Notes: generated by a model not told the origin, from the letters alone. A stretch of DNA of 64,000 nucleotides from Pseudomonas violetae (GCF_023072615.1 NZ_JAKNRW010000014.1:1-64000); one strand, 5' to 3'; positions 9,023 through 18,475 are shown, numbered from the stretch's first letter. Made by a program: numbers and translations.

Positions 9023-11053
9023 TCAGACCCGGAACGCGCTGATCAATTGCTTCAACTCCACAACTTGGGCCGACAGGGCCCGACTCGCGTCTTCGGTCTG
9101 GTGCGCCCCCTCGGCAGTACGTTCGCCCGCGCGATTGATCTCGACGATGTTCTGGTCGATGTCATGCGCCACCGCCGTCTGCTGTTCCACGGCAGCCGCG
9201 ATCTGCTGGTTCTGGTCAACGATCATGCCGACCGCACCGAGAATGTTTTCCAGTGCCTGCTGGACTTTCTCCGACTGCCCCACTGTACCGCTGGCCATCT
9301 GATGACTGGAGCCCATGGCCTTCACCGCGGCGCCCACGCCAGTGTGCAGCTTGCTGATCATTTGCTCGATTTCTTCGGTCGATTGCTGGGTACGCTTTGC
9401 CAGGGTCCTGACCTCATCGGCCACTACGGCAAATCCACGCCCCTGCTCACCCGCCCGAGCGGCTTCGATGGCTGCGTTGAGCGCAAGCAGGTTGGTCTGT
9501 TCGGCGATACTCTTGATCACTTCCAGCACGCGGCTGATGGCCTGGCTGTCGGTGGCCAGTTGATTGATCACCAGCACCGACTGATCGATCTCGCCAGCCA
9601 GTGCGGCAATACTGCCCTGTTGCGATTGCACGAGGCCGCGGCCGCTGAGCGTTTCATCATTGACGCTGTGGGCACTGCTGACAGCCGCTGCGGCACTGCG
9701 TGCCACTTCCAGAGAAGTCGCCGACATCTGATTCATGGCCGTCGCCACCTGCTCGATCTGCGAGCGCTGCCCTGCCACGGCTTGATTGCTGCGGGCGGAA
9801 ACGTTTTCCACCTGACCGGCCTGGCGCTCGACTTCACCTACGGTGTGTCCTACGCGCTCGATCAAGTCGTGGATCTTCTTCACTGTACCGTTGAACACCT
9901 CGCCCAACTCCCCCAGTTCGTCGCGGCTATTGGCGTTGAACGTTACCGTCATGTCGCCAGCCGCGACTTTGTCCATCATCGCGCCCAGGTTCTTGAGGGT
10001 GGTGCGGGTCGAGGCGTAGAAACCGCCATACAGATAGAAAATCAGGATGAAGACCACCGATAACGCCACCGCCTGCAACACAATATGCGTGCGGTTCTGC
10101 TCCAGGCGTTGCTGCAGCTGGGTCCCAAGAAATTTCAGGGTGGCTTCGTTGAGCTGGTAGGTCTGGTCCATCAGGCCCGTGACCTGATCGTAGAAACCTT
10201 GCCACGGCGCGTCCAGCGTATCAGCCATCACCACCTGATCTTCAAACAGCTCACTGGCTTTTTTCAGGCTCGACTGGCTGATATCGGCTTGAGCCGCCAG
10301 GCTTTCCCTCGCCGCCTTGCTAGAGCCGAGCGCGTCCTGCAGCTTGAGTCCGTATTCGCCCTGGAGCTTTTCGATTTGCGCCAACAACTCGTCGAAGCGA
10401 GTGCTCGATGCCGAGTTGAGAAACCCCTGCCCCAGCGAAAACGCCCCCATGGCCCGTCCATCACCTAGCAATTGAGTGACCGACGGAGTGACAGTGGTAA
10501 TAAGTTCGGTCAGTTGACGCATGTCGCTTTGCGTATCGCGACTGAGGCCCGCCTGACTGGCAATGATCTGGCTGAAAATCTGCGCGTTGCCAAGCAGCTT
10601 ACCGATCATGCCGCTCTTACTTTGCAGGGAGCTTTCGGCCTGCTGGGCCTTGAAGGCCGCGATCATTTCATCGCGCTTGGCCTCGAACACTGTGACCTGC
10701 TCAGGATCAGACGACATGGCGTTCAAAGCCTGCAGTCGCGCCAGCAGGCTTTGCTCCAGGGCACTGATTGTCGACTCGACGTTGCCGGCCTTGCCCGACT
10801 GCCCCAGGGTGACGTTGATCTGCACCAGGTTATTGAGCGTTTCCAGGTCCCGGCGCAACGTCAGACTGCTACCCAACAGGTCGATGCTTTGCAGTTCGAT
10901 CCGCGTGCCCTGGAATTGACGATAGGAATCGCGCACCAGATAAAAGTTGGTCACCAGCATCGGTATGAGGAACAGCACGCTGATCAGGCTGAACTTCATA
11001 CCGAAGCTCAGACGATTCATTAGCGCGACGGCGGGATAGAGCAAGCTCTTCAC
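9023..11053 (-). CDS. Methyl-accepting chemotaxis protein
   Basis: Inner-membrane chemoreceptor. Of 676 residues, TM1 is about 22-40, a large periplasmic mostly helical ligand-binding region spans about 41-322, TM2 is about 324-344, HAMP follows to about 400, and the cytoplasmic signalling helices carry the conserved hairpin tip IAEQTNLLALNAAIEAARAG (516-535). The periplasmic part, over 270 residues, is longer than a single four-helix bundle and rich in coiled-coil pattern, so a double (helical bimodular-like) sensor is possible. The ligand cannot be read from sequence. It converges on the TatD gene with only 9 bases between them. Confidence 0.93.
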   Translation of the reverse strand: MKSLLYPAVALMNRLSFGMKFSLISVLFLIPMLVTNFYLVRDSYRQFQGTRIELQSIDLLGSSLTLRRDLETLNNLVQINVTLGQSGKAGNVESTISALEQSLLARLQALNAMSSDPEQVTVFEAKRDEMIAAFKAQQAESSLQSKSGMIGKLLGNAQIFSQIIASQAGLSRDTQSDMRQLTELITTVTPSVTQLLGDGRAMGAFSLGQGFLNSASSTRFDELLAQIEKLQGEYGLKLQDALGSSKAARESLAAQADISQSSLKKASELFEDQVVMADTLDAPWQGFYDQVTGLMDQTYQLNEATLKFLGTQLQQRLEQNRTHIVLQAVALSVVFILIFYLYGGFYASTRTTLKNLGAMMDKVAAGDMTVTFNANSRDELGELGEVFNGTVKKIHDLIERVGHTVGEVERQAGQVENVSARSNQAVAGQRSQIEQVATAMNQMSATSLEVARSAAAAVSSAHSVNDETLSGRGLVQSQQGSIAALAGEIDQSVLVINQLATDSQAISRVLEVIKSIAEQTNLLALNAAIEAARAGEQGRGFAVVADEVRTLAKRTQQSTEEIEQMISKLHTGVGAAVKAMGSSHQMASGTVGQSEKVQQALENILGAVGMIVDQNQQIAAAVEQQTAVAHDIDQNIVEINRAGERTAEGAHQTEDASRALSAQVVELKQLISAFRV

Positions 11054-11221
11054 TGTGAAGTCTCCCTAGAAATTCTTATTTTTATTGGCAGGCGCACAGA
11101 GAAAGCAGATAGCCACTATTGGACGCTGTCTCTGTATAGCTTAAATCGGCGGGAGTTTTTGTAACTTAAGGTTAACGACAAAGATCGCAAGCACCAATCT
11201 TCGTCGTTAAGGGCGCAGGAT

Positions 11222-12058
11222 TCAGGGAAGGACTGTCCACAAGGCAAATCCGGCGTACCAGAGTACCGCTGCGCGCAGCAGCAGCTCCCAGATTCGATCG
11301 AGGCTGTTGATGCCGTCCGGGCCGACCACTGGCGCTGGAATTTCACCAGCTACAAGGCCGACTTTTTCGATCAACTGGGCAGCGCTGATATCCCAGTTCA
11401 GCAGTTCGTGGAGCATGACCCGGCTGACCGCAACAAAATTACCGACCAGTGCAAAACTTGCCGCCAACAGGCGTACCGGTATCCAGTCGAAGGCATGGCG
11501 CAATTGGGCGGCACGCTCGGCGACGGCGCGATTCCGGGAGTGAGCTTCGGCCAGCGCCAGGAGGCGATAGCTCAGCGCAGCGACCGGGCCCAGCAGGAAG
11601 TACCAGAAAATCACCGCGAAGAAACTCTGGTATGCCTCCCACAGCAAGTGGCCCTGCACGCGTTCGAGCAACTGCTCGCCACTGTCCGCGGTGATACCCA
11701 GATCACGGTTTGCCACATGCGTAGCGGCTTGCAGGTCTTCCCGGCGCCAGGCGTCGCGGAAGGGGCCCAGGCCCGCGAGAAGATCGCCACGGCCCAGGCT
11801 GTAGATCACCACGAGCAAATGCACGGGCAACGCCAACAGGCCGTAAGCAACCGGGTCCAGGACGATCAACAGCAGGCCCAGTAACGCGACCGGCAGCAAC
11901 ACCAGAATCACCAGCACCAGCCACGGGTGGCTCGCCAGGCGTGGGCTGGCCTCAAGCTTGTTCAGTTCGCGCAACCATCCGCCGTCGCGCTGGACCCGAT
12001 GACGCAAGGCCGAGAACTTCTCGATCCAGACCGCCAACAGCAACACCAGAAAACTCAT
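11222..12058 (-). CDS. ampE: AmpE regulatory membrane protein
   Basis: Integral inner-membrane protein encoded with AmpD and linked to peptidoglycan recycling and beta-lactamase induction. The 278 residues start with a membrane segment (SFLVLLLAVWIEKFSAL) and contain several hydrophobic stretches, including HPWLVLVILVLLPVALLGLLL and SFFAVIFWYFLLGPVAALSYR. Its ATG overlaps the end of ampD by 4 bases, giving the ampD-ampE operon. Its biochemical activity is not settled. Confidence 0.88.
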   Translation of the reverse strand: MSFLVLLLAVWIEKFSALRHRVQRDGGWLRELNKLEASPRLASHPWLVLVILVLLPVALLGLLLIVLDPVAYGLLALPVHLLVVIYSLGRGDLLAGLGPFRDAWRREDLQAATHVANRDLGITADSGEQLLERVQGHLLWEAYQSFFAVIFWYFLLGPVAALSYRLLALAEAHSRNRAVAERAAQLRHAFDWIPVRLLAASFALVGNFVAVSRVMLHELLNWDISAAQLIEKVGLVAGEIPAPVVGPDGINSLDRIWELLLRAAVLWYAGFALWTVLP

Positions 12059-12615
12059 TGTTGTTCCTCTTTTGCCAGGGCTACGCGATAGCGTACCCAG
12101 TCGAACGCTGGCCCCGGATCAGTCTTGCGACCGGGTGCGATGTCACTATGACCACAAATGCGCTGTGGAGTAATCGCCGGAAAGGCCCTCTGCAAATGTC
12201 GGGTCAGCCCCGTCAGCGCCTCGTATTGAACGTCGGTGAAAGGCTGATCATCCGTGCCTTCGAGCTCAATGCCCACGGAAAAATCGTTACAGATTTCCCG
12301 ACCTTCGAAAACCGAGACCCCGGCGTGCCAGGCACGCTCAAGACAAGAGACAAACTGAGTCACAGTGCCATCTCGCTCAATCAGAAAGTGCGCGGACACC
12401 CGCAGATCGGCAATCCCTGCAAAATAGGGATGCTCCGTTACATCCAGGCGATTCTGGAAGAACTCCTGCACCTTGCCAGTGGCGAACTGCGCCGGCGGCA
12501 GGCTGATGTTGTGGATCACCAGCAGGGAAATTTCATCCGTAGGGCGCGCATTGAAGTTGGGCGAAGGACAGACTTGGGCGCCTTCACACCAACCACTCGC
12601 GGGGTCCAACTGCAT
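12055..12615 (-). CDS. ampD: 1,6-anhydro-N-acetylmuramyl-L-alanine amidase AmpD
   Basis: Cytoplasmic zinc amidase that removes the peptide from anhydro-muropeptides during wall recycling and so keeps AmpR-driven beta-lactamase off. The amidase_2 fold shows VIHNISLP (zinc His), FSVGIELEG, and CGHSDIAPGRKTDPGPAFDW (second zinc His and catalytic Lys/Asp region). I chose the ATG at 12615 (186 aa): the chain then begins MQLDPASGW, as in Pseudomonas AmpD, with AAGGAG close upstream. The longer frame to 12717 adds 34 unrelated residues. Confidence 0.93.
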   Translation of the reverse strand: MQLDPASGWCEGAQVCPSPNFNARPTDEISLLVIHNISLPPAQFATGKVQEFFQNRLDVTEHPYFAGIADLRVSAHFLIERDGTVTQFVSCLERAWHAGVSVFEGREICNDFSVGIELEGTDDQPFTDVQYEALTGLTRHLQRAFPAITPQRICGHSDIAPGRKTDPGPAFDWVRYRVALAKEEQQ

Positions 12616-12810
12616 ACTGGCTCCTTCAGCGTCGACTGTATTGGCCCCCAGTATGCCGCGATAGGCCCTCCGCGCGCGATCACTTGCCACGATAGATATC
12701 TTCGCCAAGGCGACCAAATGCAGGTTTCACAACCGCGCCGCGCTTCGGATGCCTTGGGTTGCCGCGCGCCATGGCCCTATAATCGGACCACTTTGTTTGT
12801 GGAGTCCTTT

Positions 12811-13659
12811 ATGCCGAATCTACGTCTCGCCGATTTGACTGCCGAAATCGAAGCCAACGTGCGCCGTGCGTTGCTTGAAGATATCGGCAGCGGCGACATC
12901 ACCGCACAGTTGATCCCGGCAGAACGCCTGGCCAAAGCCACCATCATTACCCGTGACGCCGCCGTCATCGCCGGTACCGCATGGGTCGATGCCGTGTTCC
13001 GGCAACTGGACCCGCGAGTCGCCGTGCACTGGCAGGTAAGTGACGGCGACCGGGTGCAACCCAATCAGGCGCTGTTCCACCTCGAAGGCCCGGCGCGCTC
13101 GCTGTTGTCAGGTGAGCGCTGCGCCTTGAATTTCCTGCAGTTGCTTTCCGGGGTAGCCACTCGCGCCCGCTACCTGGCGGATTTCGTTGCACAAACCGAG
13201 GTCAAGCTGCTCGACACCCGTAAAACGCTCCCCGGCCTGCGCCTGGCGCAGAAGTACGCTGTCACCTGCGGCGGTTGCCACAATCACCGCATCGGCCTGT
13301 ATGACGCGTTCCTGATCAAGGAAAACCACATCGCGGCCTGTGGCGGCATCCCAGAAGCCATCAACGCTGCGCACAAGATTGCCCCGGGCAAGCCGGTGGA
13401 GATCGAGGTGGAGAGTCTGGGTGAGCTGAGGGAAGCGCTGGCAGCGGGTGCAGACATCATCATGCTCGACGAGTTGAGCCTTGATGACATGCGCGAAGCG
13501 GTACGCCTGAACGGCGGCAAGGCCAAACTGGAGGCAAGCGGTGGAGTCAACGAAAGTACGCTGCTGCCGATTGCTGAAACCGGTGTGGACTATATTTCGA
13601 TTGGTGCGATGACCAAGGATGTGAAGGCGGTTGATCTGTCGATGAGGTTGAGCTTGTGA
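12811..13659 (+). CDS. nadC: Quinolinate phosphoribosyltransferase (decarboxylating)
   Basis: Converts quinolinate and PRPP to nicotinate mononucleotide in de novo NAD synthesis. It is 282 residues, the family norm. LLEDIGSGDITAQ near the N-terminus, LLDTRKTLPGLR (about 132-143, substrate-binding Arg/Lys), and SGGVNESTLLPIAETGVDYISIGAMT near the end are diagnostic. The ATG at 12811 has a GGAG site. The frame is open for 290 further codons upstream, but that stretch lies opposite ampD/ampE and is not coding. It is divergent from ampD. Confidence 0.95.
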   Translation: MPNLRLADLTAEIEANVRRALLEDIGSGDITAQLIPAERLAKATIITRDAAVIAGTAWVDAVFRQLDPRVAVHWQVSDGDRVQPNQALFHLEGPARSLLSGERCALNFLQLLSGVATRARYLADFVAQTEVKLLDTRKTLPGLRLAQKYAVTCGGCHNHRIGLYDAFLIKENHIAACGGIPEAINAAHKIAPGKPVEIEVESLGELREALAAGADIIMLDELSLDDMREAVRLNGGKAKLEASGGVNESTLLPIAETGVDYISIGAMTKDVKAVDLSMRLSL

Positions 13660-13661
13660 TG

Positions 13662-13730
13662 CTGTAGGAGCAGGGCTTGCCCGCGATGGCGATCTCTCGG
13701 ACGCCATCGCGAGCAGGCTCGCTCGTACAA
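13662..13730. repeat. REPIN (inverted pair of REP elements)
   Basis: CTGTAGGAGCAGGGCTTGCCCGCGATGGC at the left is mirrored by GCCATCGCGAGCAGGCTCGCTCGTACA at the right, separated by about 12 bases. It sits between the convergent nadC and the DUF6388-type gene. Confidence 0.8.
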
Positions 13731-13733
13731 GGG

Positions 13734-14039
13734 TCATACCACCAGATTATTCATCTCGCAGTACTCTTCCCACTCAACGCCCAGGACTTCGGCCGCTTCC
13801 TTGTGCAAAACCAGGCGCGCGGCTTCGAACTCTTCCGGTGTCGAAGTGTACTTGAGCGTCAGCTCCCAGGGTTGCAGGCCCTGGGATTCTGCCTCGTCCT
13901 CGAATGCCCACTGGATCTGGTCTTTCTGATCGTCGGCGGGCAGGTCTTTGATCTCGCCAGCCAGCTGGGGTGACTCAAGCAAATACTTCTTCAGCGCTTC
14001 TTCGTGACGAGCTTCCTGGGACAATTCTTTAACGGTCAT
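13734..14039 (-). CDS. Small acidic DUF6388-type protein
   Basis: A 101-residue, strongly acidic soluble protein with no signal or membrane segment. I match it to the DUF6388 family, common in Pseudomonas and without known function. The sequence is mostly helical and Glu/Leu-rich (SQEARHEEALKKYLLESP, EWEEYCEMNNLVV). One cysteine near the C-terminus. It stands alone between a REPIN and tRNA-Thr. Confidence 0.65.
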   Translation of the reverse strand: MTVKELSQEARHEEALKKYLLESPQLAGEIKDLPADDQKDQIQWAFEDEAESQGLQPWELTLKYTSTPEEFEAARLVLHKEAAEVLGVEWEEYCEMNNLVV

Positions 14040-14174
14040 GGCGTTCTCTTTGATCGGGGGAATGGAAGATGGATCTGGATCATCAAGGATCTCTCTGACG
14101 CAAATAAACCGTTTTAAGCCCGGTTTGTCTGGCCTTCAGAACCATTCGGGGATCATCTGAAAACAACGTGTCGC

Positions 14175-14250
14175 TGGTGCCCGAGACAGGAATCGAACCT
14201 GCGACCTTCGCGTTACGAGTGCGCTGCTCTACCGGCTGAGCTACACGGGC
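14175..14250 (-). tRNA. tRNA-Thr (anticodon CGU)
   Basis: A 76-base cloverleaf on the minus strand with CCA encoded. D-stem GCUC/GAGC, anticodon loop CUCGUAA (anticodon CGU, codon ACG), and T-loop GGTTCGAATCC are in place. The acceptor stem GCCCGUG / CUCGGGC contains a U-U pair and the anticodon stem an A-C pair next to the loop. Confidence 0.93.
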
Positions 14251-14308
14251 AGTGGGCTAAACCTAGCACTGACTCAGGGGTCAGGCAACTTCACTTACCT
14301 TTAAAAGC

Positions 14309-14378
14309 AAAAGATCTCAGCCTCCGGCAGCCCCTACAGAAAATCGTGCGTATAAGCTGCCGAAGGCTGCGATCTTTT
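14309..14378. repeat. Inverted pair of a second Pseudomonas repeat
   Basis: AAAAGATCTCAGCCTCCGGCAG is followed 25 bases later by the near-complement GCTGCCGAAGGCTGCGATCTTTT. This GATCGCAGCCT/CCGGCAGC unit is a recurrent intergenic repeat of fluorescent pseudomonads, different from the TGTAGGAGC type. It lies between tRNA-Thr and the end of pnp. Confidence 0.65.
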
Positions 14379-14394
14379 GATCTTTTCCGGACAC

Positions 14395-14431
14395 AAAAAA
14401 ATGCCCCGCCGTTTTCACGGCGGGGCATTTT
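14395..14431 (-). terminator. Rho-independent terminator of pnp
   Basis: An 11-base-pair perfect stem ATGCCCCGCCG / CGGCGGGGCAT with a 6-base loop, followed on the minus strand by a run of T. It ends the truB-rpsO-pnp transcript. Confidence 0.9.
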
Positions 14432-14465
14432 CTACAACGTTGAAGCGGTCAGGCGATGTGCGTAA

Positions 14466-16571
14466 TTAAACGCCCGAAGCCTTGGCAGCGGCTACGTCTT
14501 TGATGGATAGCTTGATACGGCCGCGGTTGTCCACGTCCAGTACCAACACTTCCACTTCTTGGCCTTCTTTCAGGATGTCGGTCACTTTTTCAACGCGAGC
14601 GTCGCTCAGCATCGAGATGTGAACCAGACCGTCCTTGCCAGGCAGAATGTTGACGAATGCGCCGAAGTCGACGATGCGCTCAACCTTACCAACGTAGATC
14701 TTGCCGATTTCAGCTTCTGCGGTGATGCCCAGAACGCGCTGACGTGCAGCTTCAGCAGCTTCCTTGGTTTCGCCGAAGATCTTGATCGAGCCGTCGTCTT
14801 CGATGTCGATCGAAGCCTTGGTCTCTTCACAGATCGCACGAATGGTCGCGCCGCCTTTACCGATAACATCACGGATTTTGTCGGTGTCGATTTTCATCGC
14901 GATCATGGTCGGAGCATTTTCCGACAGTTCGGTACGGGACTGACCAATGATCTGGTTCATCTGACCGAGGATATTCAGGCGCGCTTCCAGGGCTTGGCCC
15001 AGAGCGATTTCCATGATTTCTTCGGTGATGCCCTTGATCTTGATGTCCATCTGCAGCGCGGTAACACCTTTGGCGGTACCGGCTACTTTGAAGTCCATGT
15101 CGCCCAGGTGATCTTCGTCGCCCAGGATGTCGGTCAGGATGGCGAACTTCTCGCCTTCTTTAACCAGACCCATGGCGATACCGGCAACCGGTGCCTTCAT
15201 CGGAACGCCGGCATCCATCAGTGCCAGGGAGGCGCCGCAGACCGAAGCCATGGAGCTCGAACCGTTGGACTCGGTGATTTCCGATACAACACGGATGGTG
15301 TACGGGAACACGTCGGCTGCAGGCAGCATGGCTGCAATCGAACGACGGGCCAGACGGCCGTGACCGATTTCGCGACGACCAGCGCCACCCATGCGACCAC
15401 ACTCACCTACCGAGAACGGAGGGAAGTTGTAGTGCAGCATGAACGGGTCTTTTTTCTCGCCTTCCAGGGTGTCCAACAGCTGCGCGTCACGGGCAGTACC
15501 CAGAGTTGCAACAACCAGCGCCTGGGTTTCGCCACGGGTGAACAGAGCCGAACCGTGGGTCTTAGGCAGAACACCAACTTCGATGTTCAAAGGACGTACG
15601 GTCTTGGTGTCGCGGCCGTCGATACGTGGCTTGCCGTTTACGATGTTTTCGCGAACGGTGCGGTATTCGATTTCGCCGAAAGCAGCTTTCACTTCGCTGG
15701 AAGAAGGCTGACCTTCTTCACCGGACAGCTTGGCCACAACCTGGTCTTTCAACTCACCCAGGCGAGCGTAACGGTCGGCCTTGATGGTGATGGTGTAAGC
15801 CTGGGAGATCGCGTCGCCGAACTCGGCACGGATGGCGCCCAGCAGAGCGGTGGCTTCTGGCTGTGCAGTCCAGGTCCAGGTTGGCTTGGCCGCTTCGGCC
15901 GCCAGTTCTTTGACGGCGTTGATCACAACCTGGAACTCGTCGTGAGCAAACAGTACCGCGCCCAGCATCTGGTCTTCGGTCAGCTCTTTGGCTTCCGATT
16001 CAACCATCAGTACGGCTTCCGAGGTACCGGCAACGACCATGTCCAGGCTCGAAGCTTTCTGTTGCTCGTAAGTCGGGTTCAGCAGGTAGCCAGTGCTTTC
16101 GTGGAACGCAACGCGTGCACAGCCGATAGGGCCATCGAAAGGAATGCCGGAGATGGCCAGGGCAGCCGAGGTACCGATCATCGCAGCGATGTCCGGATCG
16201 GTCTTCTTGCTGGTGGAAACGACGGTGCAGACAACCTGCACTTCGTTCATGAAGCCTTCTGGGAACAGCGGACGGATCGGACGGTCGATCAGTCGGGAAG
16301 TCAGGGTTTCTTTCTCGGAAGGACGGCCTTCGCGCTTGAAGAAACCGCCAGGGATCTTACCGGCAGCGTAAGTTTTTTCCTGGTAGTGAACGGACAGAGG
16401 GAAGAAGCCCTTGCCTGGATCGGCTTGCTTGGCACCGACAACAGTCACCAACACGCTGACATCGTCGTCAACGGTGACCAATACTGCGCCGGAGGCCTGA
16501 CGGGCGATACGGCCAGTCTCGAGGGTAACGGTCGACTGACCGAACTGGAATTTTTTGATTACCGGGTTCAC
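14466..16571 (-). CDS. pnp: Polynucleotide phosphorylase
   Basis: Phosphorolytic 3'-5' exoribonuclease, a core part of the RNA degradosome. The 701 residues contain two RNase PH domains (about 10-220 and 315-540; GRREIGHGRLARRS begins the second active-site region), a KH domain (DVIGKGGATIRAI, about 560) and an S1 domain (VGKVERIVDFGAFVNILPGKDGLVH, from about 620). The start MNPVIKKFQFG is standard. It lies downstream of rpsO, as in most gammaproteobacteria. Confidence 0.97.
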   Translation of the reverse strand: MNPVIKKFQFGQSTVTLETGRIARQASGAVLVTVDDDVSVLVTVVGAKQADPGKGFFPLSVHYQEKTYAAGKIPGGFFKREGRPSEKETLTSRLIDRPIRPLFPEGFMNEVQVVCTVVSTSKKTDPDIAAMIGTSAALAISGIPFDGPIGCARVAFHESTGYLLNPTYEQQKASSLDMVVAGTSEAVLMVESEAKELTEDQMLGAVLFAHDEFQVVINAVKELAAEAAKPTWTWTAQPEATALLGAIRAEFGDAISQAYTITIKADRYARLGELKDQVVAKLSGEEGQPSSSEVKAAFGEIEYRTVRENIVNGKPRIDGRDTKTVRPLNIEVGVLPKTHGSALFTRGETQALVVATLGTARDAQLLDTLEGEKKDPFMLHYNFPPFSVGECGRMGGAGRREIGHGRLARRSIAAMLPAADVFPYTIRVVSEITESNGSSSMASVCGASLALMDAGVPMKAPVAGIAMGLVKEGEKFAILTDILGDEDHLGDMDFKVAGTAKGVTALQMDIKIKGITEEIMEIALGQALEARLNILGQMNQIIGQSRTELSENAPTMIAMKIDTDKIRDVIGKGGATIRAICEETKASIDIEDDGSIKIFGETKEAAEAARQRVLGITAEAEIGKIYVGKVERIVDFGAFVNILPGKDGLVHISMLSDARVEKVTDILKEGQEVEVLVLDVDNRGRIKLSIKDVAAAKASGV

Positions 16572-16689
16572 GGTGTCCTACCTTCTTTGTGGCTCTTGGG
16601 GAACTTGTCTTCTTGCGAAATTCTTGGGCAATGTCGGGAGTCGGCCCAACGCCTGTCCAGGGTAAAACGTGTATCCAGATAAAACTTGA

Positions 16690-16702
16690 GGCTGGGAGCC
16701 TG
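16690..16702 (-). terminator. Weak hairpin between rpsO and pnp
   Basis: AGGCT-CCC-AGCCT followed on the minus strand by CAAGTTTTA. It is short and may be only a partial terminator or a processing site; in E. coli this gap is cut by RNase III in pnp autoregulation. Confidence 0.35.
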
Positions 16703-16765
16703 CCATGCGCCAGAGGGAAACCCACTGACGTACGGCAGACAACCAACCTCTAGCGCAATCGCTTA

Positions 16766-17035
16766 TTAGCGACGCAGACCCAGGCGACCGATCAGAGCCT
16801 GGTAACGGCCCAGATCCTTGCCTTTCAGGTAGTCCAGCAGCTTACGACGCTGGTTTACCATGCGGATCAGACCACGACGGGAGTGGTGATCTTTACCGTT
16901 GGCCTTGAAGTGACCTTGCAGTTTGTTGATGTTGTGGGTCAGCAGTGCAACTTGCACTTCTGGCGAACCAGTGTCACCAACAGCTTGCTGATAGTCAGCT
17001 ACGATTTGAGCTTTTTCTTGAACGTCGAGAGCCAT
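16766..17035 (-). CDS. rpsO: 30S ribosomal protein S15
   Basis: An 89-residue primary 16S rRNA-binding protein. The family signature HTGSPEVQVALLT-like segment (DTGSPEVQVALLTHNI, about 21-36) and HHSRRGLIRMVNQRRKLLDYLK (45-70) are intact. It sits between truB and pnp with its usual spacing. Confidence 0.97.
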   Translation of the reverse strand: MALDVQEKAQIVADYQQAVGDTGSPEVQVALLTHNINKLQGHFKANGKDHHSRRGLIRMVNQRRKLLDYLKGKDLGRYQALIGRLGLRR

Positions 17036-17152
17036 GAGGCAATCCTTTTATCAGGAAACTGTTTCAGAAAAACAGTCTCAATAGGCCAGGGACAAATCCC
17101 TGTATCTAAAAATGAGTAGTGACCGTGCCTATTAACAGCCACCCTCGTCCGG

Positions 17153-18070
17153 TCATTCTGACCGAATCAGTCGACGCGGCGCGATGCGCCCGTCTTCGCT
17201 CACTTCACCGATTCCGATGAAGCGACCATTGTGATCCTGTACCCGTACCATGCCGAACTTCGGTGCGTCCGGGGCTCGTACCGGTTGGCCGTTAAGCCAG
17301 TAGAACGAGCTGTGCTCCGAAAACTGCAACAGTGGCCAATCCAGCAGGCCGCTGTCCGATGGCATCAGGAAGCGATCGACCGCTTCGTTACCACCCTCGG
17401 CATGTACCGCTTCCAGCTCTTCAAGCGTGACAGTCTGCGCCAGCGTGAACGGCCCGGCCTGGGTACGTCGCAATTGTGCAACGTAAGCGCCACAACCGAG
17501 TTGCTCACCAATATCCTCCACGAGGGTACGAATATAGGTGCCTTTGCTGCAATCCACCGCCAGCCGCGCAGTATCACCTTCGAAGGCCAGCAATTCCAAG
17601 CGCGCAATAGTAACAGAACGCGGTTCGCGCTCCACTACTTCGCCTGCACGAGCCAGCTTGTACAGCGGCTGCCCGTCACGCTTGAGCGCTGAATACATAG
17701 GTGGTATCTGACTGATTTGCCCACGGAATTTCGGCAAAGCCGCTTCGATATCGGGGCGACCAACGGTCACCGGACGCTCCTGCAAAACCTCACCCTCGGC
17801 ATCGGCCGTGGTGGTGGTCTTGCCCAGTTGCGCCAAGGTTTCATAAGCCTTGTCGGAATCGAGCAGGTACTGCGAAAACTTGGTCGCCTCACCGAAGCAC
17901 AACGGCAATACACCGGTGGCCAGCGGATCGAGACTGCCGGTGTGGCCGGCCTTCTCGGCGTTGAGCAACCAGCGAACCTTCTGCAACGCCGCGTTGGAGG
18001 TGAACCCCAGCGGTTTGTCGAGCAGGATGATGCCGCTGACGTTACGACGGATACGTTTGACCTGAGCCAC
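17153..18070 (-). CDS. truB: tRNA pseudouridine-55 synthase
   Basis: Makes pseudouridine at position 55 in the T-loop of tRNAs. The 305 residues include GHTGSLDPLATGVLP with catalytic Asp48, and the C-terminal PUA-like domain typical of the bacterial enzyme. It begins 3 bases after rbfA ends, so the two are coupled. Confidence 0.96.
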   Translation of the reverse strand: MAQVKRIRRNVSGIILLDKPLGFTSNAALQKVRWLLNAEKAGHTGSLDPLATGVLPLCFGEATKFSQYLLDSDKAYETLAQLGKTTTTADAEGEVLQERPVTVGRPDIEAALPKFRGQISQIPPMYSALKRDGQPLYKLARAGEVVEREPRSVTIARLELLAFEGDTARLAVDCSKGTYIRTLVEDIGEQLGCGAYVAQLRRTQAGPFTLAQTVTLEELEAVHAEGGNEAVDRFLMPSDSGLLDWPLLQFSEHSSFYWLNGQPVRAPDAPKFGMVRVQDHNGRFIGIGEVSEDGRIAPRRLIRSE

Positions 18071-18073
18071 CGA

Positions 18074-18475
18074 TTACTCCTTGGCGTCTTCGGGTTCAGC
18101 CGCTACCGGGCGCTGACTGTCTTCAGCCACCGCACGTTCGATCAGGGCCGACAGGTGCGCGCCACGCACGACGCTTTCGTCGTAGTGGAAGTGCAGCTGC
18201 GGAACGCTGCGCAATTTCATTTCACGGGCCAGCTGCATGCGCAGGAAGCCTGCGGCGGAGTTGAGCACCTTGATGCTTTGCGCGATGTCTTCGGCGTTGT
18301 CCTGACCCATCACGGTGATGAAAATCTTGGCGTGACCGACGTCACGGCTGACTTCAACAGCGGTAATGGTGACCAGGCCGACGCGCGGGTCTTTGACTTC
18401 ACGACGGATCAACTGTGCGAGCTCGCGCTGCATCTGATCGCCGATACGTTGGGTACGGCTGTATTCTTTTGCCAT
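18074..18475 (-). CDS. rbfA: 30S ribosome-binding factor A
   Basis: A 133-residue KH-fold protein needed for late 30S maturation. The pattern RTQRIGDQMQRELAQLI at the N-terminus and the central KH segment with ITAVEVSRDVGHAKIFITVM are diagnostic. It follows infB after a 160-base gap that holds a stable hairpin, and precedes truB. Confidence 0.95.
   Translation of the reverse strand: MAKEYSRTQRIGDQMQRELAQLIRREVKDPRVGLVTITAVEVSRDVGHAKIFITVMGQDNAEDIAQSIKVLNSAAGFLRMQLAREMKLRSVPQLHFHYDESVVRGAHLSALIERAVAEDSQRPVAAEPEDAKE

Noticed and set aside
9004..9029. A bidirectional terminator between the TatD gene and the chemoreceptor
   Set aside because: Two very short stems (5 pairs each) overlap the stop codons; too weak to assert.
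11941..12810. A long N-terminal extension of nadC
   Set aside because: It lies antisense to ampD and ampE, and the nadC family begins at MPNLRLADL with its own ribosome-binding site.
14559..16682. A 707-codon plus-strand frame opposite pnp
   Set aside because: Antisense shadow; pnp on the minus strand accounts for the conservation.
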